A stretch of 50,264 nt of DNA from Diplocarpon mali (Eukaryota; Ascomycota; Leotiomycetes; Helotiales; Drepanopezizaceae): NCBI GenBank assembly GCA_024741835.1, contig JAENRP010000036.1, positions 179,225 to 229,488 of the forward strand. Direction: 5' to 3'. Shown one piece after another: positions 33,691-44,742 of the stretch (positions within the stretch are counted from its first letter, which is position 1; every line of letters begins with the position of its first letter). The position numbers and the translations under genes were made by a program. The notes under the pieces are model-generated. The model did not search any database. It saw only the letters and a program-made list of their open reading frames with translations, and was not told the DNA's origin.

Positions 33691-34452
33691 CTACCTCTCG
33701 ATGTCTCTCCCATCCTCATACACCCTCCCCCTAATCTCCTCCAACCTCCTCTTCTGCCGTCCTTCCTCATCAAAATTCCCCTCGTGAAGCCACTCCTCTA
33801 GCGCCCTTGCCACGCCCTGCTTCCACTCCTCATCCAAACAGCTGAACCACGCCGTATCCCTCCTCCTCCCCTTGACGACCATATGCTTCCGAAAGCACCC
33901 CTCAAACGTAAACCCCAGCCTCACCGCCGCCCTCTTGCTCCGCGCATTGAAGTTATTCGCCTTCCACTCCACGCGATGGTAACCCAGCTCCTCGAATGCG
34001 TACTTCATGAGCAGGTAGTTGCACTCTGTCGACGCGGGCGTGCGTTGGAGAGTGCGGCCGAAGAGCACGTGGCCGATTTCAACGCAGAAGGAGGCGGGAA
34101 GGAGATTCATGAAGCAAATTATGCCCACGGCAGCGTCTTCGGGCTTTGAGATCGGAGGGCTTGGTGTTTGAGGAGAAGATGATATGATGGCGTAAGGGAA
34201 GAACATGGGGCTGGCGATGAGGAAGTCGACAAGGCCTGTCATGGCTTCCACATCACGGATCGGTTCGCTTGGTAGGTATGTATATAGAAAGTCGTTTTCA
34301 GGGCCCCCGAGACTGGAGAAGAGGCCTGGAACGTGGGATGGGGTGAGCGGGGTGAGAGAGATGGAGTTTTGGCCTGACAATGTTCGGGTGGGATCTGGGA
34401 GGGCGGCTGGAGGGCCAGTGACGAGAGATCCTTTTGGTTCGTAGCCAGACAT
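33691..34452 (-). CDS. GNAT-family N-acetyltransferase (RimJ/RimL type)
   Basis: One exon, 253 aa, from an ATG at 34452. The acyl-CoA-binding core lies at about residues 120–205. VGIICFMNLLPASFCVEIGH is strand β4, and the region around LLMKYAFEELGYHRVEWKAN follows. SKRAAVRLGFTFEGCFRKHM is the typical RimL motif in which Asn/Ser–Ala–x–Leu–Gly–Phe–x–x–Glu–Gly closes the CoA site. These enzymes transfer acetyl from acetyl-CoA to an amino group. RimL-type fungal homologues are widespread and mostly of unknown substrate. No targeting signal is visible, so a cytosolic location is inferred. It is not part of an obvious cluster. Confidence 0.85.
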   Translation of the reverse strand: MSGYEPKGSLVTGPPAALPDPTRTLSGQNSISLTPLTPSHVPGLFSSLGGPENDFLYTYLPSEPIRDVEAMTGLVDFLIASPMFFPYAIISSSPQTPSPPISKPEDAAVGIICFMNLLPASFCVEIGHVLFGRTLQRTPASTECNYLLMKYAFEELGYHRVEWKANNFNARSKRAAVRLGFTFEGCFRKHMVVKGRRRDTAWFSCLDEEWKQGVARALEEWLHEGNFDEEGRQKRRLEEIRGRVYEDGRDIER

Positions 34453-34839
34453 GATGTGGGTTATTGTCTTTTATTGTTGATAAGGGTGGGTGGGAGAGAT
34501 GGTATAACTCAAGTATCAGTTTCAAATTTGATTTGCTGAGCGGCTGTGAGTCATCGACATAGAAGGCTGGTTACTTGGATGTTTACTTCTAGAGTCTCTC
34601 AATACAGATTCTCAAAAGCCTCCGGAACTCCGTATCTTAATTCATGGCGCCACTTGCTCATGGCCTACCTGTAGCCAAATTTTCCTTTCGCCAAACCTTC
34701 ATTTTGTCCTCGCAAGGTCAGCCAGTTTCACGTGACTGATCAGTAGAAACCCAAGTACCATCCATCATCAATAGTAATAATCTACAGGACTTTAAGCATC
34801 ATACAAGCCGAACTATATCCACCGTTTTTCCTTTCTTCG
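34453..34839. other. GNAT promoter and NUP57 3' region
   Basis: 387 bp between two minus-strand genes, with no gene recognised. Confidence 0.5.
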
Positions 34840-36252
34840 CTAAAGAAATTGCAAGGCTCTTCCCAGGGTATCATTGTTGGCATTCTCCTTCAATTTCGGC
34901 GCCGTGGCTCCTTGCTCCTTCTGCCACTCGACAAACTCCTTGTGGACCCTGCTAAGTTCTGTTTTAAGATGAAGCAACTGAGTATTGTAGTCCTCTAGAA
35001 CCTGCAAAACATTAGAGGTGCTCTCTAAATTCGATATCAGGCAAACAAACCCGCTTAGCATGATCACTCAACTCCTCAGCCAGGATATCTTGTGCGTTCG
35101 ACCCAGCCTTGTCAAGCTCACTCTTCAATGTACGTGCTCGATCCTTCACGATCAGCATCCTAGCCCAGATCTCCTCTCCTCTCGCGTCCAGGCCCGGGTC
35201 ATTGACATTTTTCTCCAGCGCCAATAGTTTTGTCCGCAGGTCCTCCTCGTCACCAGCCATCGCATAGCCACGGTTTCTCAGTACCTGGACCTTGGTCGCT
35301 AATGATAAACAACGCTGCTTCAAGACGATATGTTTTCTCCGGGCATCCATCGTCCTGATGCTTGTCCTCGTCTCGTGGTCTTGCATCATCTTGGTCAGAG
35401 AATTGTTGATTTCGTGGAGGCGGGAGTTGAAATATGCCAGGTTTCGCTGTTGCAGCTTGATTCGTTCACCCATCTGGGTAAATCCTGTGCACAGGACAGG
35501 TATATATCCAGGACCAGGTTTTTTCGAGAGGGCCTCCTCCCATGCTTTTGGGTCTTCGTTGGGAGCAGGTCGGTAATAGGGAGCCATATTGTCGTCGACT
35601 TTGTTGTAGAAGTAATGTTTGAAAACGCAGTTGGGATTACCCGAGTCCCATTTCTCCAGTACAGTTACCATCTGTTCTGGGATACTCTTTTCATCTGTGC
35701 AGAATTAGCCAGGAGCTTCGTCCAAGATACGATTTACGTTCTCTTTACACCACTGTTTGGCTGCCATAATGCCTGACTTTGGCCTAGTTGAGGAAGGGGT
35801 TGAACGGTGGATTTTCCCAAGAAGCTGCTCTGTAGACCATTTTGTTGCTGCTGCTGCTGCTGGTTATTCTGGCTTTGGCCTAGGCCGCCAAAAAGCCCAG
35901 TCGGTTGCTGCTGGTTTTGCGTGCTGCTTTGGCCTAGAGTTCCAAATAATCCACCGCCGTTTTGCGCCTGATTGCTCTGGCCCAGACCACTAAACAGTCC
36001 ACCTTGCTGTTGCTGTTGTGCTTGGTTCTGCGTATTTTGGTTCAGGTTCCCAAACAATCCACCAGTCTGAATTTGATTTTGCTGCGTTTTCTGCTGGCCC
36101 AACCCACCAAATAGACTGCCGCTTTGCTGTGGCTGTGGCTGATTCTGCTGGTTGTTGCCAAAGAGCCCGCCTGCGGTAGGCTGAGGATTTGTATTGAGTG
36201 ACGATCCAAAGAGCCCCCCTCCAGCCGGTTTGTTTAGAGATGCCCCGAACAT
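34840..36252 (-). CDS. NUP57: FG nucleoporin Nup57 (Nup54 orthologue)
   Basis: Exons 36252–35751, 35694–35051 and 35001–34840 give about 435 aa. The N-terminal 165 residues are a GLFG/FG domain with Gln/Asn-rich spacers (GGLFGN, GLFSGLGQ, GLFGTLGQ). The rest is the structured Nup54 part, with EQMVTVLEKWDSGNPNCVFK and HYFYNKV, then a PVLCTGFTQMGERIKLQQR segment and long coiled coils. Nup57/Nup54 forms the central-channel trimer with Nup62/Nsp1 and Nup58/Nup49 in the nuclear pore. The second intron starts with the unusual GTTTGT and ends TGCAG in phase 0. The first donor is ambiguous: GTGTAA at 35750 with acceptor CACAG at 35695 keeps the frame, but a neighbouring GTAAAG/AAAAG pair would also work and would alter a few residues. 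Confidence 0.88.
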
Positions 36253-36705
36253 TTCGTCCTACCGCGAAGGGGTAGCTGTCTGCCGAAATTTCAAAAGCTG
36301 CGATGATGCAGATTTCAATATTTATATGTCGCGCAATATGGAGTCGACGAGCTTCCGAGCAAGGCGCGTAGTTAAAATCGCGAGGTAATCGGAGAACAGA
36401 GGGATCTTGCCAATCTCGAGCTGAGGTATCTGCAAAGATGAAGCTGCCGATACGCCGAGGAAAGCTGCGTGCGAACTTTGGAAAAGAGCAAAAGCTCGAG
36501 GTGAATAGCAAACGAAAGTCGCCTAGTAACAAAGTCGCGATGTTCAAGCTCAGATCGCGACTTGCCCAAAAACTTCTCGCTTGGCAGCCCAATCAAAGCT
36601 ACAGCGTTCCTGGGACGCAGCAACCTCCAGTCAAGCTCTCCGCAAGGCTTTGAGCTCGAAAGTGGCACCCGACTATCATATAGATCCCTCCAAAACACAC
36701 TCAAG
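36253..36705. promoter_or_regulatory. Divergent promoter between NUP57 and the NDUFA8 gene
   Basis: A 453-bp shared upstream region. It contains a CCAATCA box at 36589–36595, about 110 bp upstream of the complex I ATG. This is the site type bound by the Hap/CCAAT-binding complex, which controls respiratory genes in fungi. Confidence 0.5.
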
Positions 36706-37480
36706 ATGTCTGGAAGACCAGCGAGGTATGCTCTCTCAATAAGGTTTATCTGCTCGCGGTGAGCTGTAGCTGATCAAATGCAATTGCAGGTTCAATCAAA
36801 CCACCCTCATCGATACCACTCCCCTCCCGGCGGAAATCCCAGCGGTCACAGAGATTGGAAGCAGTTCGGCGCCACTTCTATCTGCCAGTTTCTTTATCGG
36901 AGCGAGATGTAGGCCCTATAATGATGATTTCATGCAATGCAAGACAGAGAGCCCGGGGAAAGGCGAGATAGACTGTTTGAAGGAGGGCAGAAGGGTTACA
37001 AGATGCGCCAAGAGTGTGTGAGTGGCATCTGGACTTGGGATTATCAATGCCAGGCCATGGTGGAATTGGGAGACCCCTCTCGTCGCCGAATCTTACGGCT
37101 TGCAAAGAGTCTGATTCGGGCCACTTGAGGGCAAAGACAAAAGGGTCGAGTTTGTGGCTGACATTTTCCTCTTGTAGGATCGAAGATGTGAACAAGCACT
37201 GTCTGGCAGAGTTTCGCAAGCATTGGACCTGTCTTGACGACAATAACCAGCAACTTTGGCAATGCCGACCGCAGGAATGGAAGCTCAACAAATGCGTCTT
37301 CGACAACCTGGTAAGGATCTACGACAACGATGTGCCGTCTGGCGAATTTGGGGAATTGTGATGAACACCTACTGACAGGACTTCAAACAGAAAATTGAAA
37401 AGGTTATTCCAGATACACCCAAGGGCGAGACTCCTGTACATCTCAGAACACGCCAGATCTACTCTCATCACGGACCTTGA
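36706..37480 (+). CDS. Complex I subunit NDUFA8 (20.8-kDa type), four CX9C motifs
   Basis: Four exons, 36706–36725, 36790–37017, 37178–37310 and 37379–37480, encode 160 aa. Splice sites are GTATGC/TGCAG, GTGAGT/TGTAG and GTAAGG/GACAG, with phases consistent throughout. Four twin-cysteine motifs are exact: CRPYNDDFMQC, CLKEGRRVTRC, CLAEFRKHWTC and CRPQEWKLNKC, each C-x9-C. This quadruple CX9C pattern identifies NDUFA8, which is oxidised by the Mia40 relay in the intermembrane space and sits on the P module of NADH:ubiquinone oxidoreductase. There is no cleavable presequence, as expected for Mia40 substrates. The first exon is only 20 nt. The C-terminus (VHLRTRQIYSHHGP) is intact. Confidence 0.93.
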
Positions 37481-39004
37481 GTTATTCGGGCGTGCGGGTT
37501 TTGAGACGTTGAGGATATGTGCGTGTACATAGGCCTGGGGATAGAATCAGAGGTTATCATGTTTATTTTCCCTTGAGTTGTTTGCATCTACGTACTTGTT
37601 TGGTAGCCGTACATAAATTATGGAGCTGCATACCAAGTGGGATGAGGCGAGATGGACGTGGCACTTATTAATCGCTGTTCGTGAGGCTTCTTTCTTTGCT
37701 TAAATACGTTTGGCTTTGGGCTCGCAGTCAGGACGGTCCATCATTTTGAGAAAGATTTTGCCCAAGTCTCGAAGATGGCCTGCATGCTCAGTTCTTTTTC
37801 CAAGCTTCCAGAGAAACTTGATCGCAGCACCAATCCAAGAATTGCTGGGGCAAATGGCCAAAGCTGCGTGCGGATCAACTTCTAAACTACCTACGTTAAG
37901 ATATAATTGTGTCTCACCGATTACCTCCCAGCTACTTCCTCACTCCTCTTCCCATGACAAGAATACACGCCTACTCACGATGATCATCCCGTGGCTTAAT
38001 CAACCGCGCGACACTTTCGTCTCGAGTTTTATGGCGAATCAATCAGCTGCTCAGCCAGCTTGACTTGCTTTTATCTCTTTCGATACCTTCGCTTCCAGAC
38101 CTCCGCTACAGGTCTCTGGACTATTCGATCTTGCGCCTTACCTTTTTATCGCATCACTTTATTGAGTCTCTTCTCTCTTGGTCTCAATTTTTCTCCCTTC
38201 GGTTTCTGTTTCAGCGTTGGATTTCCCATTCACATCATTTCCCCAACAATGAAAGAGTCATGTACCACCCCCGTCTCTTCACTTCATCTATATCTACCTC
38301 CTTCCTCATGTCAATCCTTGCATATACACCCAGCTCATAGTTCTAGACAAGCACGGTGCAAACTCACTGGATTTTCGGACCATATTAAATTCATCGGGAC
38401 TAAACGTTAAACTTTGAATTCAGGAAAAGTTAGCGTCTTACTCTAAGCTTATGCCTCCCTCTGGTCTCGAGCCTGAGCTCAAACCTGGATTTGACTCTGA
38501 GCGAAAGACCGTGACGGATTCGCAGCTCAAATAAAAGCCATAATCTGAATGTGACCGGGACTTTAACCGTTCTTCGTCAGCCGAACAGGATGGGCACGAG
38601 TCCAGCCAGCTCGGCGACCAATAATATCTGTCTGAGTGGAAGTCTAAATGTCAGTTGTAAGAGAAGGGAATTTATCATTCATCACTACAAGCTGGGACAA
38701 TATTTCAGTGGTAATTGTCTTTCTAGGGTTTGACTAAAGATGGAATTTGAAGTCAACTAAGACGACCCTTACGAAGCGTTCTGATTTCGGAGTCAGCATC
38801 AATGACTCAAATTCGCTGCCGTGAAGCTCGGATGTTCCCTTTTCGTTATCTCGCGACATCTGCGGCCTTGTGATAGATTATGTGATAGTATATTGAATCT
38901 TCAGGTTATATTGAGGAATTCGCTGGTGCGGCAGGGTATTGTATGTCAATGATAGAATCTACAGGTGTGGATTCTGAGTTCAATAGAGCTGCAGGAACTA
39001 TATA
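37481..39004. other. Intergenic region, no gene recognised
   Basis: About 1.5 kb. A 118-codon frame at 37710–38063 and overlapping frames to 38410 lack family resemblance. The region is T-rich from about 38060 to 38340. Confidence 0.45.
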
Positions 39005-39280
39005 CTTAGTACATAGGGAAATAATTTGAGGTTTTCTGTCTGTGCACACTAGATTCTTGGCAATGCTGCTTTTGTTAAATTCCTTAGTATTTTATATAGC
39101 CACCTTTTGCGTCAATCACCGCTTTACATCCATTTGGCATTTCCCTAATCAAATCTCTAATTATCTCAACTGTTATTGATTCCTAAGCTTCAAGTACCCC
39201 CTATCGAAACCCCTGCACAAAAGAAAGTTTTAGTATAGCGCACAGACAGAAAACCTCAGATTATTTCCCCATGTACTAAG
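39005..39280 (-). mobile_element. Mariner-derived MITE with transposase C-terminal remnant
   Basis: A 276-bp element has near-perfect inverted repeats of about 44 bp. The left one starts CTTAGTACATAGGGAAATAA and runs to about 39048. The right one (39239–39280) is its reverse complement with about three mismatches. TA sits at both borders (39003–39004 and 39281–39282), as in Tc1/mariner insertion. On the minus strand the interior reads IIRDLIREMPNGCKAVIDAK and then GGYIKY, the C-terminal end of a Tc1-type transposase. It is an internal deletion derivative that kept only the 3' end of the gene. Its inverted repeats differ from those of the element at 15730. Confidence 0.88.
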
Positions 39281-41338
39281 TACAAGGCACGATTACGATT
39301 ACATAAGCGCAATCCTTGTATATTCTAACAGTTAATACCTGCTATGCGGGTTAGTAATGGTGGGACGACGACACACGAGGAATCTGCTAATCATTTCTCG
39401 AATAACATTACATATGCACTCAAGGGTTATCGAAAACTCAACAACGTTGTCAACAGATGCAACGCTATCCCTCGACTCTTAAGAAAACAACGTCCGCAGA
39501 CGCCGAGTAATACTCGCATCCTTATCAAGAGAACATGGCAATATACTGGCTAGTCATGAACGACTTACATACAATTATTTCTATGATTTCTCAAGGAGAG
39601 TTTCTAAAATTGTCACGCCCAGAGCGAAGGTACCGTTGCCACTTTCGAATTCCGAATCGAGTGTTTTTGTATGTTAGGCACTTGGTAGTGCACAAGTAAA
39701 CAATGGCCTTGATTTCCAAAATGCCATAACCATAAAAGTGTCCAAACCAAGACTTAATACCTCTAATTTCGGTAAGATATGAAGTAGCTTGAGCTATAGG
39801 AACCATGTATTACTTTAAAGTTCTACTGGCAATAAAGTGCCGAGATTAAAGTAAGAGGATTGCCGACATAGAGCGCGAATAGTACCAGGAGAAAGAGGAA
39901 GGTGGAGACATCGACGTTCTTCATCTTGGATCGTTGATCGGCTTTGGTACTAGAGTGTATGTGCCCGCGTAGTTTGCCTGTAGTAATTGAGGACTTCTTC
40001 ATGAAGCCACTTCGCGTTGCAATAGCGAATCGCGAGAAGAGTGGCCCTAGGAGCGAGTGGATGAGAACATAAGCTGCTGCTTTACGTGGTTGGAGTAATG
40101 GCCGTGGCTCGAAGTTGAGAAGCAGTTGTGTCGGTTCCGACTCTTTACCTGCAGCTTGACACTAACCTATGACCATGCTTCTATTATCTGTGGGCTTGCG
40201 CTGCGCCGAAACTTGTACGCAATGGTTGCATCCAGAACAGGACCAGCATAGCTTGCCAGAAACAGATGGGAGTCGACCCAACGAATGCAGAATCAGATAT
40301 TGGCTACGTCGACACAAAGCAGATTCAGATTCCAAAAGAATCTGAGTTTCAGGAGAATTGTACGTGTAATATTTGAAGCGAGGTCTGGAAGAATTGACTT
40401 AACGCCAACGGAGGAAAGCCAAGTAAGTTAACGATCAAAACTCCTAGTCAAAGAAGGCAGATTTCCCGTCGTTGCGAACCAGAATCAACCATCGCCCTCG
40501 GACTGCCATGTTCATAACCAATGTTTGAGCTTTGCATTCGCTTGCACCTTTCAGGCATACAGAGAGATCAAATCCTTAGCCCGTAATGAGAGCATTGTGT
40601 TTAACAGACGCATCGCACGCGGCCAGAACCCCTTCCAGTCCCAGGCCATAGTTGAAGCTAGAACCCAAGGTTCCAGAGAATTACACAGAAAGGTAAACAA
40701 ACTTAAACCTCGCCAGATGATTATGCCCCTGATCAATCATCACTTCGCTCGGCTCGGCTCCGAGAATAGATTAACAAACACACCTTTGCACAACCCCTCA
40801 GGTTGAATCATGTTTGTGCTCAGACCACACTCAGCAATTTACCGATCCTGTACATAATAAAATGCGACGTGCAACACAAACCAAGTCCGGGCTATTTAAG
40901 TTCTCACACAGGATGCAGAATCGTGGCGATGGCTGAAACCAGGATTTCTCGATTACTGCGTGGATTACTGCTGATCCCCTGTGGATCAAGATCTACAACA
41001 GTTTCTTGCCAGAGCTTCGATAAGACCGTATGTCTGTGTTAAGAGATTCAGGAGAGAACAAGGAGTAGGGGACGAGGGGTTGTGGTAACTTGACTACCGT
41101 CTCAGGCACTTGTATCAGAATTTTGGAAAAGCAAGAATTTCAATAGTCGTATCTCCATCGATTCTTGTCATTAATGTATTATTTATGCCTCTCCTGAGCC
41201 GCATAGAAAAGAACGCCTCTTCTCAATATGAACATCTAAACGATTAGGCCTACCCTAGGCTATGTACAGTACAGTTACGCATGAATCAATACAACAGCAG
41301 CAATCCTTTGTCGTGTCTCGTTTCGCTTCCGGAGTTCT
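39281..41338. other. Intergenic region with a possible gene relic
   Basis: About 2.06 kb without a supported intact gene. It encloses the membrane-protein-like relic at 39835–40736. The part from 40740 to 41338 holds only short frames, and its last few hundred bases are likely the ERG6 3' untranslated region. Confidence 0.45.
39835..40736 (-). pseudogene. Possible decayed multi-pass membrane protein gene
   Basis: On the minus strand several stretches read like membrane protein. Near 40736–40554: MIRGIIIWRGLSLFTFLCNS. Near 40415–40165: VKSILPDLASNITRTILLKL, then FCIRWVDSHLFLASYAGPVL, interrupted by a TGA at about 40292. Near 40140–39835: PRKAAAYVLIHSLLGPLFSR and STFLFLLVLFALYVGNPL, ending in TAG. 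The last stretch has no long ATG-initiated frame. The parts lie in two frames and need at least one stop or intron between them. I do not recognise the family. Open frames of this size occur by chance here, so this is tentative. Confidence 0.25.
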
Positions 41339-42629
41339 CTACTTCAGTGGCTTTCTTGCAACCATCAAGTACATAGGGGTGAAAAGATCCTCCTTGGCAC
41401 CAGCAACCAAGCAATCGGCGGCGACAGCCAGACTGTCAGCAGTCTTTTGAGTTCCGCCTGGTGCAAGGCCGATCATCTCTAAAACACCAACGAATCTATG
41501 CGTAAGACCTCGGCCGAACTTGGTCATTCTCGCAATCGTCGGGAAATCCCAGATCGACCCCATCATGCTGAAGTCTCCAGCGAGAGGGTAGTACCAAGGA
41601 GTGGCATCTGGTCTCTTGGCCAAGTCTTCATGGAGCTCCAGCTCGAAACCAGCAGCCCTGATTGCCGCCAGACCCTCTGAGATCTTGACCATGTTCGAAA
41701 TCCCGTCACCCTGCTCGATGCCGAGACGGATTTCGCGGTGGTGTGGGTTATCATTGTCATATTTATCCGTCATAAGCCATTCGTAGACACCGAATACGCC
41801 ACCGGGCTTGAGGACGCGGAAGATTTGACTATACACACCTTCGAGAGAAGGTGCATGGACCGTGGCCTCAATGGCATACACGGCATCAAAGGAATTTTCT
41901 GGGAAAGACATTTGCTGCCAAACGTGAGTGGAGGTCAGAGCTTTAAGGGCTGGTGAGAATACCATGAAATCACCCTTGACAAACTTCAGTTGATCAGCGA
42001 GCCCTTCCTTGAGTGCATATCTTGTGGCGCGCTCGATTTGGTAGTCATTATTGTTCAAGCCAGTGATGTGTGCACCGGTGAACTTCGCGATTTCTCTCGC
42101 AGGACCACCAACACCACAGCCAACATCCAATACTTTGTCTCCATCTTTGATACCAATCTTGGCGGCAAGGTAGTGTTCATGACGAGCAATGGCTTGGTAG
42201 AAGGGTTCCCCATATGCGAATCGGCAGAAATGGAACGATTGCCCCCAGCCGTATTCATACAAATCCGTTCCAAGGTTGTAGTAACTAGTCACATTAGTAT
42301 TTTTCAAAACCAAAGTTTCCAAGTAGCACATACTGCCTCGTGAGGGTAGCATATTCGGCTTTCCGTGCCTGATGTACCGAAGTCAACAAGTGTTTCCACT
42401 CACGAGTGGCCATGCCGCGCTATACCTCTCTGATCTCAGGAGTTTCGTCCTTTGCAGACTTGTCATCCCAGTGCTTGAAATACTCGTCAACGGCAGCCTT
42501 CTGCGCAGCCTTGTCCTTCTTCATCATTGCACTGAAGCCACCCTTCGCAGCGGAAGAGTCCTTGTGCAAGGCCTTATTGAAAGCTGCATCGCGTGAATGA
42601 TCCTCGTTCTCGAGTGTTGAGGGGGCCAT
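41339..42629 (-). CDS. ERG6: Sterol 24-C-methyltransferase
   Basis: Exons 42629–42426, 42368–42334 and 42284–41339 give 394 aa. The second exon is only 35 nt and restores the conserved YATLTRHYYNL. Introns are 57 nt (GTATAG/ATCAG) and 49 nt (GTATGT/ACTAG). Erg6 methylates the sterol side chain at C-24 with S-adenosylmethionine in the ergosterol pathway, at the ER or lipid droplets. YEYGWGQSFHFCRF (about 89–102) is the sterol-binding signature. LDVGCGVGGPAREIA (about 132–146) is SAM motif I. EATVHAPSLEGVYSQIFRVL and LKPGG are the downstream motifs. The C-terminus is complete. It is divergent from SLT11 with 419 bp between start codons. Confidence 0.96.
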
Positions 42630-43048
42630 TGTGAAGAATGGAGGAGTCTGAGAAATAAGTATGCGATGGTGGGGTTTTCGATTCTGGATTAAATCGAGGT
42701 CCGTAAGAAAGGGGGGAAGCTTGTTGTTTATGTCTTCTTAGCTCGCATTTTGAACTTGGGGAAATTCGGATTTAGTCAGGCACCATGGGACTTTTTTGGG
42801 ATTGACACTAGTCGTATTCGTATTATCCAATTGGCCCGCTTTTAGCCATCATCGTACCAGCCGATTCTTAGCGTCAGAGTCACCTGATATCTATCACGAG
42901 TCGCAGTAAATTGAGATCTGAGCTTAGTTAGTCCAGATCTGGGATGCCAAACCGTCAGTCTCATTCCCACCTACACAAGATCTTCTTGGATTAAGGTTGT
43001 CTCATCATCCCAGTACAATATCAAAATCTTCAGACGGCGATACCGGCA
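42630..43048. promoter_or_regulatory. Divergent promoter between ERG6 and SLT11, with sterol-element-like sites
   Basis: Two overlapping TCGTATT heptamers (42812–42818 and 42818–42824) resemble the Upc2-type sterol response core TCGTATA. Directly beside them is a palindromic CCAATTGG (42827–42834), which contains a CCAAT-complex box on both strands. They lie about 180–205 bp upstream of the ERG6 ATG. Binding is inferred only. Confidence 0.45.
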
Positions 43049-44185
43049 ATGCCTCCTCAAATAAAGCAAGACTTGAATCGCTCTGGCTGGGAGACCACCG
43101 ACTTCCCTTCAGTCTGCGAAAACTGCCTCCCCGACAATCCCTACGTTCAGATGATCAAGCAAGACTACGGAGAGGAATGCAAAATATGCACGCGACCATT
43201 TACCGTTTTCAAATGGAAAGCCGATCGAACAGCGCGAAGTAAGCGTACCAACATTTGCCTCACTTGCGCCCGGCTGAAGAACTGCTGCCAATGTTGCATG
43301 CTCGATCTCTCCTTCGGTCTCCCAATTGTAGTTCGTGATGCGGCTCTTAAGATGGTAGCGCCGGGTCCACAGAGCGCAGTGAACAGGGAATACTATGCGC
43401 AGGAGCATGAGAAAGAAATTGAAGAAGGCAGAGGTGCAGTAGAGGCATATGAAAAAACGGACGAGAAGGCTCGAGAACTATTGAGGAGACTGGCGAACTC
43501 GGAACCATACTTCAAGAAGCAGAGAAGGATTGGGCCGGCGGATGGCGACGGCGTGGTTGGCAGTGCGGCTTTGACGACGAATGGTCCTGGTCCGATCAGA
43601 ACGAAAGACAGCAGGGGAGGGGCAAATTCCAGAGGAGCAGGACGCGGTGGAAGAGGTGGTGCTAGAGGAGGGAGAGCATTTCCAAGCGCAGCGCAACTAC
43701 CACCTACACAGCAGGATATCCTACCCCCAGCAGATCACTCCATAACCTCGCTATTCGTTACCGGCATTGAGGACGATTTGCCAGAGCACAAGATCCGAGA
43801 CTTCTTTACCCCATTCGGAAAGATTAGATCCTTGGTCTGCTCGCATATGTCACATTGTGCATTCGTCAATTATTCGACGAGAGAAGGTGCAGAAGCTGCA
43901 GCTGAAGCGTTGCAAGGAAGAGCTGTCATTGCAGGGTGTCCTTTGCGGGTTCAATGGGGCAGACCAAGACCTATCGGTACGATGGATAAGGATGAGCGAA
44001 TAGCGACTGGTAGAGAGGGTAGATTGGCATTCGCGAGCTCTGGATCAGGGTCTGGTGGCAGAGGTGGCCATTCACACGGGGCAATAGAAGCTCCATCGAA
44101 GGACGATTTCGCGGGCATGTCTGCTGTTGCGGCTCCACCTGGCAATAGTGATGTTCCGTATGCCAGTTTGGCTGGAAATCAGTAG
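43049..44185 (+). CDS. SLT11: Pre-mRNA-splicing factor Slt11/Ecm2 (RBM22-like)
   Basis: A single exon of 378 aa from the ATG at 43049. The N-terminal half carries Cys clusters for zinc: CENCL, CKICTRPF and CLTCARLKNCCQCC. A Gly/Arg-rich linker (GGANSRGAGRGGRGGARGG) follows. One RRM spans about 230–305, with SLFVTGIEDDLPEHKIRDFF as RNP2 and HCAFVNYSTREGAEAA as RNP1. This matches the Ecm2/Cwf5/RBM22 family, which contacts U6 snRNA and the intron in the activated spliceosome. SGWETTDFPSVCENC at the start is characteristic. No intron is needed. The ATG used is the first that reaches this N-terminus. Confidence 0.92.
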   Translation: MPPQIKQDLNRSGWETTDFPSVCENCLPDNPYVQMIKQDYGEECKICTRPFTVFKWKADRTARSKRTNICLTCARLKNCCQCCMLDLSFGLPIVVRDAALKMVAPGPQSAVNREYYAQEHEKEIEEGRGAVEAYEKTDEKARELLRRLANSEPYFKKQRRIGPADGDGVVGSAALTTNGPGPIRTKDSRGGANSRGAGRGGRGGARGGRAFPSAAQLPPTQQDILPPADHSITSLFVTGIEDDLPEHKIRDFFTPFGKIRSLVCSHMSHCAFVNYSTREGAEAAAEALQGRAVIAGCPLRVQWGRPRPIGTMDKDERIATGREGRLAFASSGSGSGGRGGHSHGAIEAPSKDDFAGMSAVAAPPGNSDVPYASLAGNQ

Positions 44186-44742
44186 GAACCGGAATACTGC
44201 ATTGGCTGGCGTTCTCGGGAACTTGGGATGATGTGTGTTCATGTACTAAGCGACCCTACCGACACAGTATGTGCCTTGATCAGGGCTTTGGAATAATATT
44301 CATTTCTCTTTGCTCATTAGCCACTGGCTCGCGAGTGTTTTCCCGAGGACCAGAGACGAGCATCGATCCACAAGCCCCGGCGTCAAGTATCTTTTTCAAG
44401 ATGTAGGTACATATGATTTCGAAGCGTAACTATTTTCTCGGCTACGTTTTTCCAGGGGCGTGATGGATAGAAGTTCGCCGCCCTTGCAGCAGATGATGAG
44501 CTGTTCATTGTTGTGAAATAGCCGTATAGTTTATCATGGGTTCCAACCCTCAAAACAAATGCATATAATTTTACTTCCGTACGTTCCCAGCTGCGGTAAG
44601 TTTCGCCTACAAGACGGTGTCTCTTCCATTCTCTTACAATCAGTCTTCTAAGTTACCAATTTCAACTTATTTAGACGCAGTGCTCCCGTCTCGATGCAAC
44701 AATACACTATTGTACATTGTACTCTAAACTCCCTCAGACATA
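44186..44742. other. Convergent 3' intergenic region
   Basis: 557 bp between the ends of SLT11 and MZM1. No gene is recognised; it likely holds both 3' untranslated regions. Confidence 0.5.
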
